NCBI GenBank assembly: GCA_031213475.1
Contig: JARUPZ010000020.1
Coordinates: forward strand, 10,095,562-10,159,561
Source: Nereocystis luetkeana
Taxonomy: Eukaryota > Sar > Phaeophyceae > Laminariales > Laminariaceae
Direction of reading: 5' to 3'
DNA length: 64,000 bases
Positions 47,156 to 58,900 of the stretch are shown here, piece by piece (positions within the stretch are counted from its first letter, which is position 1; every line of letters begins with the position of its first letter). Made by a program: the position numbers and the translations under genes. The notes under the pieces were generated by a model that was not told the origin of the DNA, ran no database searches, and was given only the letters and a program-made list of their open reading frames with translations.

Positions 47156-48212
47156 ACTTGCCGGACCTCTCCAGCAGTTCTTGGTTTTCTCCATTTCTCT
47201 TGGCACGTCCTTTCTTCCTTTTTTCGTCTTTCGTTTCGTGTGCGTGCGTGTACTCCGAGTACGGCACGGCGGGAGAGCCCGGCGCCGTCGCGGGTGTCAG
47301 CGAGTGCTGGCGGGTAGAGGGGGGGTTGCAAGGAGCGCGGTCGCCGCTTTCGTGCCTAGGCGTCGCGTGTGCCTCGAGACACGAGGGATGCATGAACGGG
47401 CTTTGTCTGGCTTCGATTTACGATTGTTGATAGAGTATGTACGAGTTTATAAAGGTCGTTCAGGAGGGCAAGATACTATTCAAGCGGTGCTTATTTTTGC
47501 GACCACGCTGAAGTTGAAAGAAGGAGGTGTGCAGTTTGAACACCAACGTTATCGAGCTGGCAAACGACGGCCACGGTGAGCACCGGGCTTCACGCGAGGC
47601 GGGCGACGGGGCTGATTGTGGCAGAGAGTGATAAAAGCTTTACCCGGACCGAATCGGTAGCGAGGTGGTCGCGAGAGGGGCAGACGGCGTACGAGGCTGA
47701 GAGAGAAGCTCTTCTGTGCGGTTTTTTTCTTTCCTTCTTTTCGACCGGGTGTAAGGTGTTCCAATCAGGCAGAAAAATATTACACGAGAGGGGACGGGGG
47801 GTTTTTTCCCTTTCCGATTTTTCGGTTTCATTTTCATTTTTTTTGCTGCTGTGCCGTGCTGTGCTTTCGCCTTCTTCCTACTGTACATACGAGTACAGAC
47901 ATAAGAGTATATCGAAAGAAGAAAATAAGTACAGACAGCAGTATCCGACCTGGGGTATGTACGTACGTACGACATCCGCGACGCGAAGCGCATATGTGGC
48001 ATTCGAGCTGGCGTCGGAGCTGTTTGTTCCTGAAGCATGGCGGCGGGACTCTTGGCATTATCAAGTCGCCGGTTTGCAATTACGATCCTTGAAAAAACTA
48101 AACTCAATCGTGGACCTCTGTTCGCTTCGCATAATTATTTGATGTACTTTTTTCCTTCCTGAGCGAGCGTAGCGGGCGGCGTAGGCCGCCCGCGGAGCGA
48201 AGCGCCTTGTAT
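47156..48212 (+). repeat. R1 repeat, 5'-truncated copy with full 3' end
   Basis: Begins inside R1 at ACTTGCCGGACCTCTCCAGC and runs to GGAGCGAAGCGCCTTG at 48211. Together with the previous entry this is a partial head-to-tail duplication. Confidence 0.8.
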
Positions 48213-48232
48213 ATATATATATATATATATAT

Positions 48233-48562
48233 TATTTTTTTCTCATCCCATTCATTATCTTCGCACGTCTTCTTCTCTCTCTCCTTCCAACTCGTAACTC
48301 AGATCCGGGGTCACATAGCAGGCTCTTCTCCCCCCTTCCTGCTACGGTACGTGCCTTCATTTTTATCGCGAGAAGATTTCAGCCTTTTCTTCCCTCGTCG
48401 ACTCGCATCGAATTGTGCCTACCCACGCTGCAAGGCGCTCTGAACAATTGAATCCTTTTTTTTATTTTTGCAAATAAAGTCAAAGTCCGACCCACCTGGG
48501 GCTCGAACCCAGGACTCAAACAAGTAGAATTCGAGGTTAATCACTTGAACCACCGGGGCGAC
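48233..48562 (-). mobile_element. tRNA-derived SINE copy
   Basis: The head on the minus strand (48562 downward) has a tRNA-like A box (GGTTCAAGTGATTAA) and a T-arm CTGGG-TTCGAGC-CCCAG with a 7-base loop, the Pol III B box. A body of about 250 bases and a T-rich end on the plus strand (poly-A on the element strand) at 48233-48240 complete it. It inserted just after an R1 3' end. Confidence 0.8.
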
Positions 48563-48707
48563 CGGTCAGAGGTACACTGCAGTATACTCTGAGTACCACG
48601 TTAATATGTACGTAGCTGTGAGGATCCGCGAGTTCGGCTGGTTGATTGAATAGTCAAGCTGCGTCATATGTCGGTATCACAACAACAAGAACAACAACAA
48701 CCACAAG

Positions 48708-48739
<32 letters not shown>

Positions 48740-49519
48740 ATATCCAAGGAAAGAGGGAACAACCGCAACTCACCTCAGCTTCGCGTGCTCGAGCCCGTGC
48801 AGCCATCCGTGAGCCCCTACTGCCCCGTCTTCAGTGGCTAGGCTCTGCAATCAGCACCTCTCCTACCTGCAGCAGTCGGTGATGTGGGTGTCGACGACGT
48901 CGACGCCGCCGCCGCGGTTGCGCGGTTTTAGATTTTAGATCGTATTATAAAATGTGACGGTTTCAAGTATTTGCCAAAGATAATCAGGCGTATTTATATC
49001 CGGGTAATTTCGTACTTTCTCTTTTCTTGACACGTCGGCACGACCCTCCACGACTGACGATCAGTGTCGACGTGTCGACCTCTCGAGATTCGTTTAGACT
49101 AAATAACATATGCTACTTTTCTATTTTTCATGTGCTTTACTTCCTTGGCGGGTGTCAGAGTGCCCTCTTCGAGTACTTACGTCTTTGGCTGGTGAAGCTG
49201 CGAGAACGAAGGTTCCGAACGCATAAGAAATGATCAAACAAGTACAATTTCAACTCAGATTTTGCCATTTTGATTTTGCCCAATTTTGTATTTTGCCATT
49301 TTGCCATATGAAATATTCACACGATAAAAATGCGGCGGAATTACGCCCGAGATGTTCGCATAAAATCAACCAGCTTGGCGAGCATCAGGGATGGGCTCAC
49401 TCTCAAGACGTGTACCATAATAGCAGCAGCAGACCTTCTACACCACCGTGACTACCCAACAGGGCCGTTCCTCGCCTCGCACTGCAAGCAGTAAGAAGGC
49501 TAGCTTAGCATGTCCGAGG

Positions 49520-49884
49520 ATGGGAACTCATGCCGCAGGTTCTGAGGTTGACGAGGGGCGGAGAAATTCTCTGCACACACGGAAGCAGTGGTGGTGCTCG
49601 AGCTCGAGCAGCAGCAGCAGCAGCAGCAGGGATGGCGAAGTAGGCGGCCTGCTCCGAGTTTGTCGCACCAGGTCCTCGCATATCCTTGGAGCTTTCGTCC
49701 TAGCAACGCTCGCCGGGGGAGCCACCATAGGGCTGCAGCTCGCGGTGAGCGGCGACAGCGGCGTGAAGCACGCTAGGCTGAACGCTAGGGCAAAGGGCGA
49801 CTTGGACGGCTATGCTGTTTCTCCGCCCTCATTTTTTTCAAAGGGTCGAAACCACCACCACGCAAACAACGGCGGTGCTGATTT

Positions 49885-49926
<42 letters not shown>

Positions 49927-52900
49927 CACAGAGACAGCAGCAGCCGCTTATGATGATCTTGACGTCATTTTCCACACCGACGAAGGGGGGGAGGAGACAG
50001 AACGTCATAGTAACTCTCAAGACGGTGGTACCATCCCCAGCAACAGCAGCAGCAGCAGCGGCAGCAGGAGGGGGAGCAAGGAGACTAACCGATCTCTTCC
50101 GATCGGCTCCCCCGTCCCCCAGGAGACTCTCGTGCCCCTCCCGGGACCAAACAACCCCCACGACGCATATCCAGACCATCGTTTCGACGGTCAGAGAACA
50201 GGGTTCAGCGCGAAGTCACAGGGAGGTCCTATGGAGGCTGTCTATCATGTGCCAGCTTACACCGGTCGGTTCGGGTGGGGCATAGATTGGACCCTTGGCG
50301 TATCGGAAGAGGAAGCGGGGGAAGACGTGATCGAGCCGGCTCGGTGTCGCGATGAGCCGGCGAAGCGGGGCTTCGTGGAGTACGTGATGGAGAGGCGGGA
50401 GGAGGCCTCGGAGTTGGTGGGTGGTACTACTACTCGTACCCCCAATAACAAGGTAAGGTGGCTTGGTAGGGTTGGTTATATTTGAAGCAGCAGTGCTGTC
50501 AGTTATTTTTTTCATTTGGTGCATGCGAGTTGCAGCAGCAGCAGCAGTAGCTGCAGCGAAGTACTCGAGACAAATTAAACAATTATTTGCGGGTGGAACA
50601 TCTGGAAAAATAAAATGTGTGAATTCTTACGTCGAAACTGGACGGAGAGGTCTAAGTTTGGTTTCGTCGGCCAAATCTGGTTAATCAGGCCTTCCTCGAT
50701 CCGTTTTGTGTATGGCCAAAAGCCGAAAGTAGGTATATAACAAGCGCTTCGCTACGCACGCTCGCTAAGGAAGGAAAGTCACATTGAATTATGCGAAGCG
50801 GCCAGAGGTCGGTGATTGACTACAGTTTTTTATATGATTGTATATAGTGTAGTTGCAAACTGGCGACTTGATGATGCCAAGAGCCCCGCCGCCATGCTCT
50901 ACCTAAGTCCCAGAGGACTTGAAAAAAAACGAAATGGGTGTCAAATAAACGAAATATTAGGGCCGGTCTTATCGAGGGCAAAATAAACGAAGAAAAAAAC
51001 GAAATAAAACGAACAGACTTTCGTTTTTCGCAAAAAACAGCAGGTTGAGTCCTAACGAGGGGAAAAAAAACGAAAAAAAAACGAAACAAAAATAAGAAGC
51101 CTGGTCGAATTTTTACGCGGTGCAATTTTTCGGAATGACTCAACCGCCACAGCACGTGGTTCCCGGCGATAGCGCTCGACAGCGACGGTGAATAGACACA
51201 ACTCGCACACGTAAGGCACCCTCCACAGCAGGCGGTTCTCGTGGTCCAACCCGCTCCCTACGGAGTGCTCTAGAACTTGTGTATCGGCCATCGCTGTTCG
51301 ATGGCAGACGTTTGAATGTTGAGTGGGACTCATTTCCAAAAATATACCGCCACAGCCACTTCCTGATCCCCCGGTTTCTTACGAGGGCACCCCATGGTGA
51401 TTCCATACCCATATGTGCTCGCGCCGTCAGCAGACAAGCCGCGTGGCAGCCACATGCACTACCTCGGCCATCGTGCGCTTGCCAACCGGTCGTAGAAACT
51501 TCGTCGGAACTTCATCCCAACGCGTCGAGCTCCTCCTATGTTCCTCTTCGACCCTGGGTATCCCATATTTCGTTTATTTGGCACCCATTTGGTTTTGTCC
51601 TCTGGGACTTAAAAAAAACGAAATGTGAAAACGGAGGTATCGGAATCTCTACTTCTAATTTTTACAATTTGACCAATAAAACTCACGTACTCTTTAGTTC
51701 TGTTTTTCGTTTTTTCATTTCGTTTTTTTTCCCGTTTATTTTGCCCTCGATAAGACCGGCCTTTGAAAAAAACGAAATGTGAAAACGGAGGTATCGGGAT
51801 CTCTACTTCTAATTTTTACAATTTGACCAATAAAACTCACGTACTCTTTAGTTCTGTTTTTCGTTTTTTCATTTCGTTTTTTTTTCCCGTTTATTTTGCC
51901 CTCGATAAGACCGGCCTTAATAAGAAAAAAACATTTTGGACGTCACATACGCTTCGCGTCGCGGGCGGTTCGCTCACATACCGTACGTGCGTACATATAT
52001 GATACCCAAGGAGGTACGTAGGGTACTTATTTTATGGGTATTTGCCAAAATCAGGTATATCTGGCCACTTTTCGACCAAAATCACTTAATAAGTACACTC
52101 TAAAACAAGTACAAAACACACATCCCAGGAGCCCTGCTATTGGCCAGGCTGACATCGTCACTGATTTTGGCTCGAACAGGCCAAGGTATACCTTCTCTGT
52201 CTAGCTTTCAACTGATTTTGGCCAACTTTGAACCAATCAGAGAGGCCATACGTACACTGTTTTTTCTGTCCGTATGGGCCGGTCTTATCGAGGGCAAAAT
52301 AAACGAAGAAAAAAACGAAATAAAACGAACAGACTTTCGTTTTTCGCAAAAAACAGCAGGTTGAGTCCTAACGAGGGGAAAAAAACGAAAAAAAAAAACG
52401 AAACAAAAATAAGAAGCCGAGTCGAATTTTTACGCGGTGCAATTTTTCGGAATGACTCAACCGCCACAGCACGTGGTTCCCGGCGATAGCGCTCGACAGC
52501 GACGGTGGATAGACACAACTCGCACACGTAAGGCACCCTCCACAGCAGGCGGTTCTCGTGGTCCAACCCGCTCCCTACGGAGTGCTCTAGAACGTGTGTA
52601 TCGGCCATCGCTGTTCGATGGCAGACGTTTGAATGTTGAGTGGGACTCATGTCCAAAAATATACCGCCACAGCCACTTCCTGATCCCCCGGTTTCTTACG
52701 AGGGCACCCCATGGTGATTCCATACCCATATGTGCTCGCGCCGTCAGCAGACAAGCCGCGTGACAGCCACATTTTTTTTTTTTTTTTTTTTTTTCCATCC
52801 CATTCATTATCTTCGCACATCTTCTTCTCTCTCTCCTTCCAACTCGTAACTCAGATCCGGGGTCACATAGCAGGCTCTTCTCCCCCCTTCCCGCTACGGT

Positions 52901-55900
52901 ACGTGCCTTCATTTTTTATCTCGAGAAGATTTCAGCCTTTTTCTTCCCTCGTCGACTCGCATCGAATTGTGCCTACCCACGCTGCAAGGCGCTCTCAACA
53001 ATTGAATCCCTTTTTTTATTTTTGCAAATAAAGTCAAAGTCCGACCCTCCTGGGGCTCGAACCCAGGACTCAAACAAGTAGAATTCGAGGTTAACCACTT
53101 GAACCACCGGGGCGACATGCGCTACCTCGGCCATCGTGCGCTTGCCAAACGGTCGTACAAACTTTATCGGAACTTCATCTCAACGCGTCGAGCTCCTCCT
53201 ATGTTCCTCTTCGACCCTGGGTATCCCATATTTCGTTTATTTGGCACCCATTTCGTTTTTTTTTAAGTCCTCTGGGACTTAAAAAAAACGAAATGTGAAA
53301 ACGGAGGTATCGGGATCTCTACTTCTAATTTTTACAATTTGACCAATAAAACTCACGTACTCTTTAGTTCTGTTTTTCGTTTTTTCATTTCGTTTTTTTT
53401 TCCCGTTTATTTTGCCCTCGATAAGACTGGCCCTATGTGTCTGGCCTCCTCCCTCGGTTGAAGTTTTTACCAGGTACCATGGTATATATTAACGTATAAA
53501 CTCTGTACTCGTACGTCGTACGTAAAAGTCAGCACTGATGTTCGTATTTGTACATGCATACATACATGCGTACTCTGGTTTCACTTTTTCTTCTTTGGGG
53601 TGTGCGACGTGCTCAGTTATTAAATATTAATAGCTGATGTGATGTGAACTCTGTCGTTTTTTCATGGCCACAGCAGTCGATACAGCACCATATGGTCTTT
53701 GTCTGCTCCACCCCGCGTCGAGGTGGTCTCAGGTTTGGTACGGCAAGATAAGTTCGTGCCGAGCAGGCGGTTCCGCTCCGCGAGGATGGTCTAGAAGATT
53801 TAAAGCTGTCGACGAGGGGGGGGCGGCAGAGTAAATACTCTTGGCGCCCCCGCCGTGGCGAAACAAACGACACTACTATTACGGGGGACCATAGTTAATA
53901 GGACCTATGGTGTACATAAAAACCTATATATTTAACCATTTTTACTAACAATATTTGGTCCTATTAACTATGGTCCCCCGTAATAAGCCTAGTAATAGTT
54001 ACTCTCTGCAGGTCCAAGTGGAGCCCGTGGTATCTACATGCTATAAGGATTACCCTGGGCTGGGTAGTCGATGGATCTTTTACCCCCATAGTAGGTAATA
54101 CCATCACATTTGACGTCGTCCAGGTTTCTTTTTCAAGTGTTGGCCACCTCGCCTCCGGGGGGGGGGCACGACAGATTTGTTTCTTCTAGTTTTTGCTTCC
54201 ATTTTTTTCTTTTTCTCTTTCTATTTGTCTACTTTGTTTCTGTTTTCTCTTTGATTGTTGCCTTTCGTTTCTCTATTTCATAGATTGTGTATGTCGTGCC
54301 TGTCGTATTTAGTATGATGACATGGCTTTGCATTGCCCACTGCTGTGCTTACTGCATGGTACGTGGCAACGTAGTATCTCTGTGGCGTAGCTTTGTGACC
54401 ACAGAACTTGTATATCTTCTAGGATTGAAGAATCGGCACGGGCACTGGTTGTGCTGGATGTCGACGGGTAGAAAGAACGGTTTAATGTGAAGAACACACA
54501 CAGGGCACGGCTTCGAACCTCACTTCGAACGTTTCTTTTATAGAAACGCTTGCGCGTGCGTACAAAAACGCATCTCCCTGGTTCCCCAGGTAATGGAACG
54601 AAGCGGGTAGGTCAGCGTACAGACGTGTACGGTTCTGACGCCCCTAAGATCCCGCCGTTCTGAGGGGGGGAGAGGGTTGTAAGGATTACCCTGGGCTGAG
54701 TAATCGATCGATCTTTTACCCGTACCCCTATAGCTCGGTACCAGGTACCCTGGTATGTATTGCCATCACATATACCCTAAACAAAGGAATACAATCCCGA
54801 TTTTGAAGGCCATGTGGCACGCCTAATGCTATAGGCGCATTCTTTTGTTTCCGGACTTTCATGGACAGAACACCGCTTGTTGCGCGCGTTTTTGTCTTGG
54901 TTTTAGTATTACCTCATTTTGGCTCAAACGGATCAGGTATACCTCATTTTGGCATTTGCCCTTATTTTAATATTTTGGGTAATAGCTGAAGTATGTACGA
55001 AAGAGAAAGCACAGCACGCAGCACCGCAAAAACAATGAAAATGAAACCGAAATTTCGGGAAGAAAAACAAATCCCCGTACCCTCTCATGTAGATTTTTTC
55101 TGCCTGATTGGAACACCTTGCACGGTTCAAGAAAGAAAAAAAACGAACAGCAGAGCTTCTCTCTCAGCCTCGTACGCCGCCCGCCCCTCTCGCGATCACC
55201 TCGCCACCGATTCGGTCCGGGTTAAGCTCTCCTCCCTCTCTGCCACAGTGAGCCCCGTCGCCCGCCTCGCGTGAAGCCCGTTGCTCACAGTGGCCCTCGT
55301 TCACCAGCTCGATAATGTTGATGCTTAGACTGCGTAGCTCCCTCAACCCGGTCGCGAAAAAAAAACACCGCTTGAATGTTACCTTGTAATCCCGAACGAC
55401 CCTTATAGGTCGTCCATACTCAATCGAATTATGCAGACGGAGGCTAGACAGAGCCCGTTCATGCTTCCCTCGTGTCTCAAGGCACACGCGACGCCTAGGC
55501 ACGAGCTCGGCGACCGCGCTCCTTTCAACCCCCCCTCTACCCGCCAGCACCCGCTGACACCCGCGACGGCGCCGGGCTCGCCCGCAGTGCAGTGCTCCGA
55601 GTACACGCACGCACAAGAAGCGAAAGGAGAAAAAAGAAAAAAGAAAAAAAGGGAAGTGCCAAGAGGAATGGAGGAAACAAAAAACCGCTGGGGAGACATC
55701 CGGCACGTAATAAACGGAGGCGATTTCCAAGTGGGAGCTGTGAGAGGCCAGGGATGTTACCAGCCGAGCACGCCCAGAGAGCGAGATACCCGTAGGTGGT
55801 TCTATGTATATACAAGGCGCTTCGGTCCGCGGGCGGACTACGCCGCCCGCTACGCTCGCTCAGGAAGGAAAAAAGTACATCAAATTAAGCGAAGCGAACA

Positions 55901-58900
55901 GAGGTCCACGATTGAATTTATTGCATACCGGCGACTTGATAATGCCAAGAGTCCCGCCGCCATGCTTCAGGAAAAAACAGCTTCGACGTCAGCTCGGACG
56001 CCACATAATACGCTTAGCGTCGCGGATGTCGTACGTACGTTCATACCCCAGGTAGGGTACTACTGCTGTACTTATTTTCTTATTTTGATATGCTCTATGT
56101 CTGTACTCGTATGTACGAAGAAAGCGAAAACACAGCACGGCACAGCAGCGAAAACAATGAAAATGAAACTGAAAATTCGGAAATAAAAATAAATCCCCAT
56201 CCCCTCTCGTGCAATAATGTTCTGCCTGATTGGAACACCCTACACCCGGTCGAAAAGAAGAAAAGAAAAAAATCGCACAGAAGAGCTTGTCTCGCAGCCT
56301 CGTACGCCGCCCGCCTGCCATTCGGTCCGGGAAAAGCTTTTATCACTCTCTGCCACAATCAGCCCCGTCGCCCGCCTCGCGTGAAGCCCGGTGCTTACCG
56401 TGGCCGTCGTTCGCCAGCTCGATAACGTTGGTGTTCAAACTGCACACCTCCATCTTTCAACTTCAGCGTGGTCGCAAAAATAATCACCGCTTGAACATTA
56501 TCTTGCCATCCTTAACGACCTTTATCACTCGTACATACTCTATCAAAAATCACAAACGGAAGCCAGACAAAGCCCGTTCATGCATCCCTCGTGTCTCGAG
56601 GCACACGCGACGCCTAGGCACGAAAGCGGCGACCGCGCTCCTTGCAACCCCCCTTCTACCCGCCAGCACCCACTAACACCCGCGACGGTGCCGGGCTTTC
56701 CCGTGGTGACGTACTTGGAGTACACGCACGCACATGAAACGAAAGGTGAAAAAAGGAAGAAAGGACCGAGAGTGCCAAGAGAAATGGAGAAAACAAAGAA
56801 CTGCTGGAAAGGTCCGGCAAGTAATGAAAGGAGGCGGTTTGGAAGTGGGAGCTCTGAGAGGCCAGGGATGTACCAACCGAGCGCGCTCAGGGTTTGGGAT
56901 CTAAGTATGTAGTTCTATGTAAACACTGATACCTACAAATAGTGCCACGTGTACCTCGTATGACGTAACGAACCACCCCGGGGATAGACGTACTGTTGTA
57001 GCTCAATCGCGTTTAGCTTTTTTTATCACCCGGGGTGGTTCCCTGTGATGGGGCGGTGTCTAACGTACCCCAGTGATAATGAACATGTTTCATTCGGATT
57101 TTCCAACATTTACCAACGGGGGGTGATAGGAGTGCAATGGGTAGGTATTTGGCACACGTGGCACTCCCACGCCTCGGCCGCAGGGAGGTGATGACAAGGG
57201 GGGGCTGGCGCTCCTGCGTTCGGGGGGGCTGGCGCTGCTGATGCCGGGGCTTGAGGCGCGATGAGCTGTCCCGGGACCGCAGACACTGCTGTGGCTTGCG
57301 TAGGACTTGCTGCTGTGGCTGGCGTTGCACGATTTGCCGTGTCTGGGTCGTCTAGCGCTTCTGCCGAAGTTTGAGGCGCAGATGCGGCAGGAGTGCTTTG
57401 CGGACGGAGGAAGAACGAAGCGATCGTGCTGCCGCTCGTGACTAGAGACAGACACGCCAGCAGACCGCCGTGTCGGGACAGCTGGCTTCTCCTTGAGGCC
57501 ACAGCCGCGTTCCGCCCACGGGGGTGGCCCGCCCGTGCGCAAGGACTCTGCGCCTGTTCGATGCTGTCGTGGTTCTCCATGTTGTGCGCTGCCGAAATAT
57601 ATCGGTACTACAGCAGTACTTTTAAGCTGGGCTTCCCGGGGGTAATCTTTTTTCATGGTTGGAAGGCGTATCGGCCCACGGGGATGGTATCTAACTTACC
57701 CCGGTGATGAGCTTGCCTTTTGCTATCGTTTTGCTTGTTTATCACACCGGGGGTGGTTTTCCGTTGTGAAGTGGTATCTACTGTAAGAGCAGGGTGGAAT
57801 ACTACGTCACATATTTTACGTACGGTAAGCATTTTGAGCCGTTCGTATGATACGTAGGTGTTGAGAAATAGGCAGTAAATACATACCAGTGTAGAGGGTA
57901 TCGGGTCAATGCTTCGTCAGTTGCGGTCCCTAAGTTAGGGCTCACACTATATGGCACCGTATTATGAGTAACGGGATATTTACAAGACCTTTCAGCGGTT
58001 CTTTTGGTCGGCTAGTTGCAGCGACAAGCCGTCGATAGACGTTGCTGTAAGAGGACATCAAGATTGAGCAACTGGAGTGTTTGCACGCACACACACCTTC
58101 GCTCTTCTCAACCTCATCTGAAGGCCTTACAGCTCATCGTTCCTTGCGCTTTCATTGGCCCATCGAGCGCCACTTTTTACTCGGCATGTATCTTCTACAT
58201 CATCAGTGATGCGCCCGAGTTTGTCCAACAACGAACGGTTCTGCGCTAGCCTAGCCTCTGAAGATTATCGTCTGTCAGCCATTTGAGTGTGTATTCAATA
58301 CATTGTCTACATCATCAGCGATGCCCGAGTTTGTCCAACAACGAACGGTTCTGCGCTAGCCTAGCCTCTGAAGATCATCGTCTGTCAGCCGTTAGAGTGT
58401 GTATTCAATACATTGTTAGCAGTAGGTACACCGTATATTTATATTTCACTCGAGGAAAGGCTTCATGGCCCTCCCTCTGATTGGCCAACGCCCGATCGCA
58501 CCTACTATTGGCTAAAAGGTTAAAAGCTACACCTCTCTGGCTGCTCAAACTAGGCTTCACCCTATTTTTGTTTTTTATTGTACCTATCTGAGGCTCTTCG
58601 CATGAGGAGCTCCATATCTCACCCGAAAACTGACTTCAGCAAAAATCAAGTTGCATCCCGATGAATGATCCCGTGGCCCAAGTATACAAAGCAGTCGTTT
58701 TTCGAAACAAGATTGGCATTTCGACGGTGTTGGGTTAAGGGGGCCCGTCATTCAGAAGACAAAACAGCTGGAAAGTGCTACCTCCGTCGTAGAAGGCGTG
58801 TTTGTGCTGCTGCTGTTGCTGTGCTGTTGCTGTGATGTTTTGGTGGTGCTGAGGTGGTGATGTTGTTGTGTTGGAGGTATTGTATCGAGGATTATCCTTG

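Larger units (their letters stand above)
40140..49519. other. Intergenic region, minisatellites and R1 copies only
   Basis: No supported exon. Listed repeats: 41415-42230 array, 43028-43208 duplication, 45525-46190 array, R1 copies 46443-48212 and the SINE 48233-48562. 44100-44380 is a TTTCCGTTTC-like hexamer-rich stretch, 44690-44815 a reverse R2 copy and 48670-48740 an AAC microsatellite. Confidence 0.5.

Noticed and set aside
48483-48562. Functional tRNA gene on the minus strand
   Set aside because: The T-arm is perfect, but the anticodon and acceptor stems do not form a normal cloverleaf and the same head is joined to the same body at 53037-53114, so it is a SINE head.
49230-49451. Plus-strand ORF just before the glycosyltransferase start
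   Set aside because: Low-complexity TTTTGCCATTTTG repeats. More likely 5' untranslated or upstream sequence.
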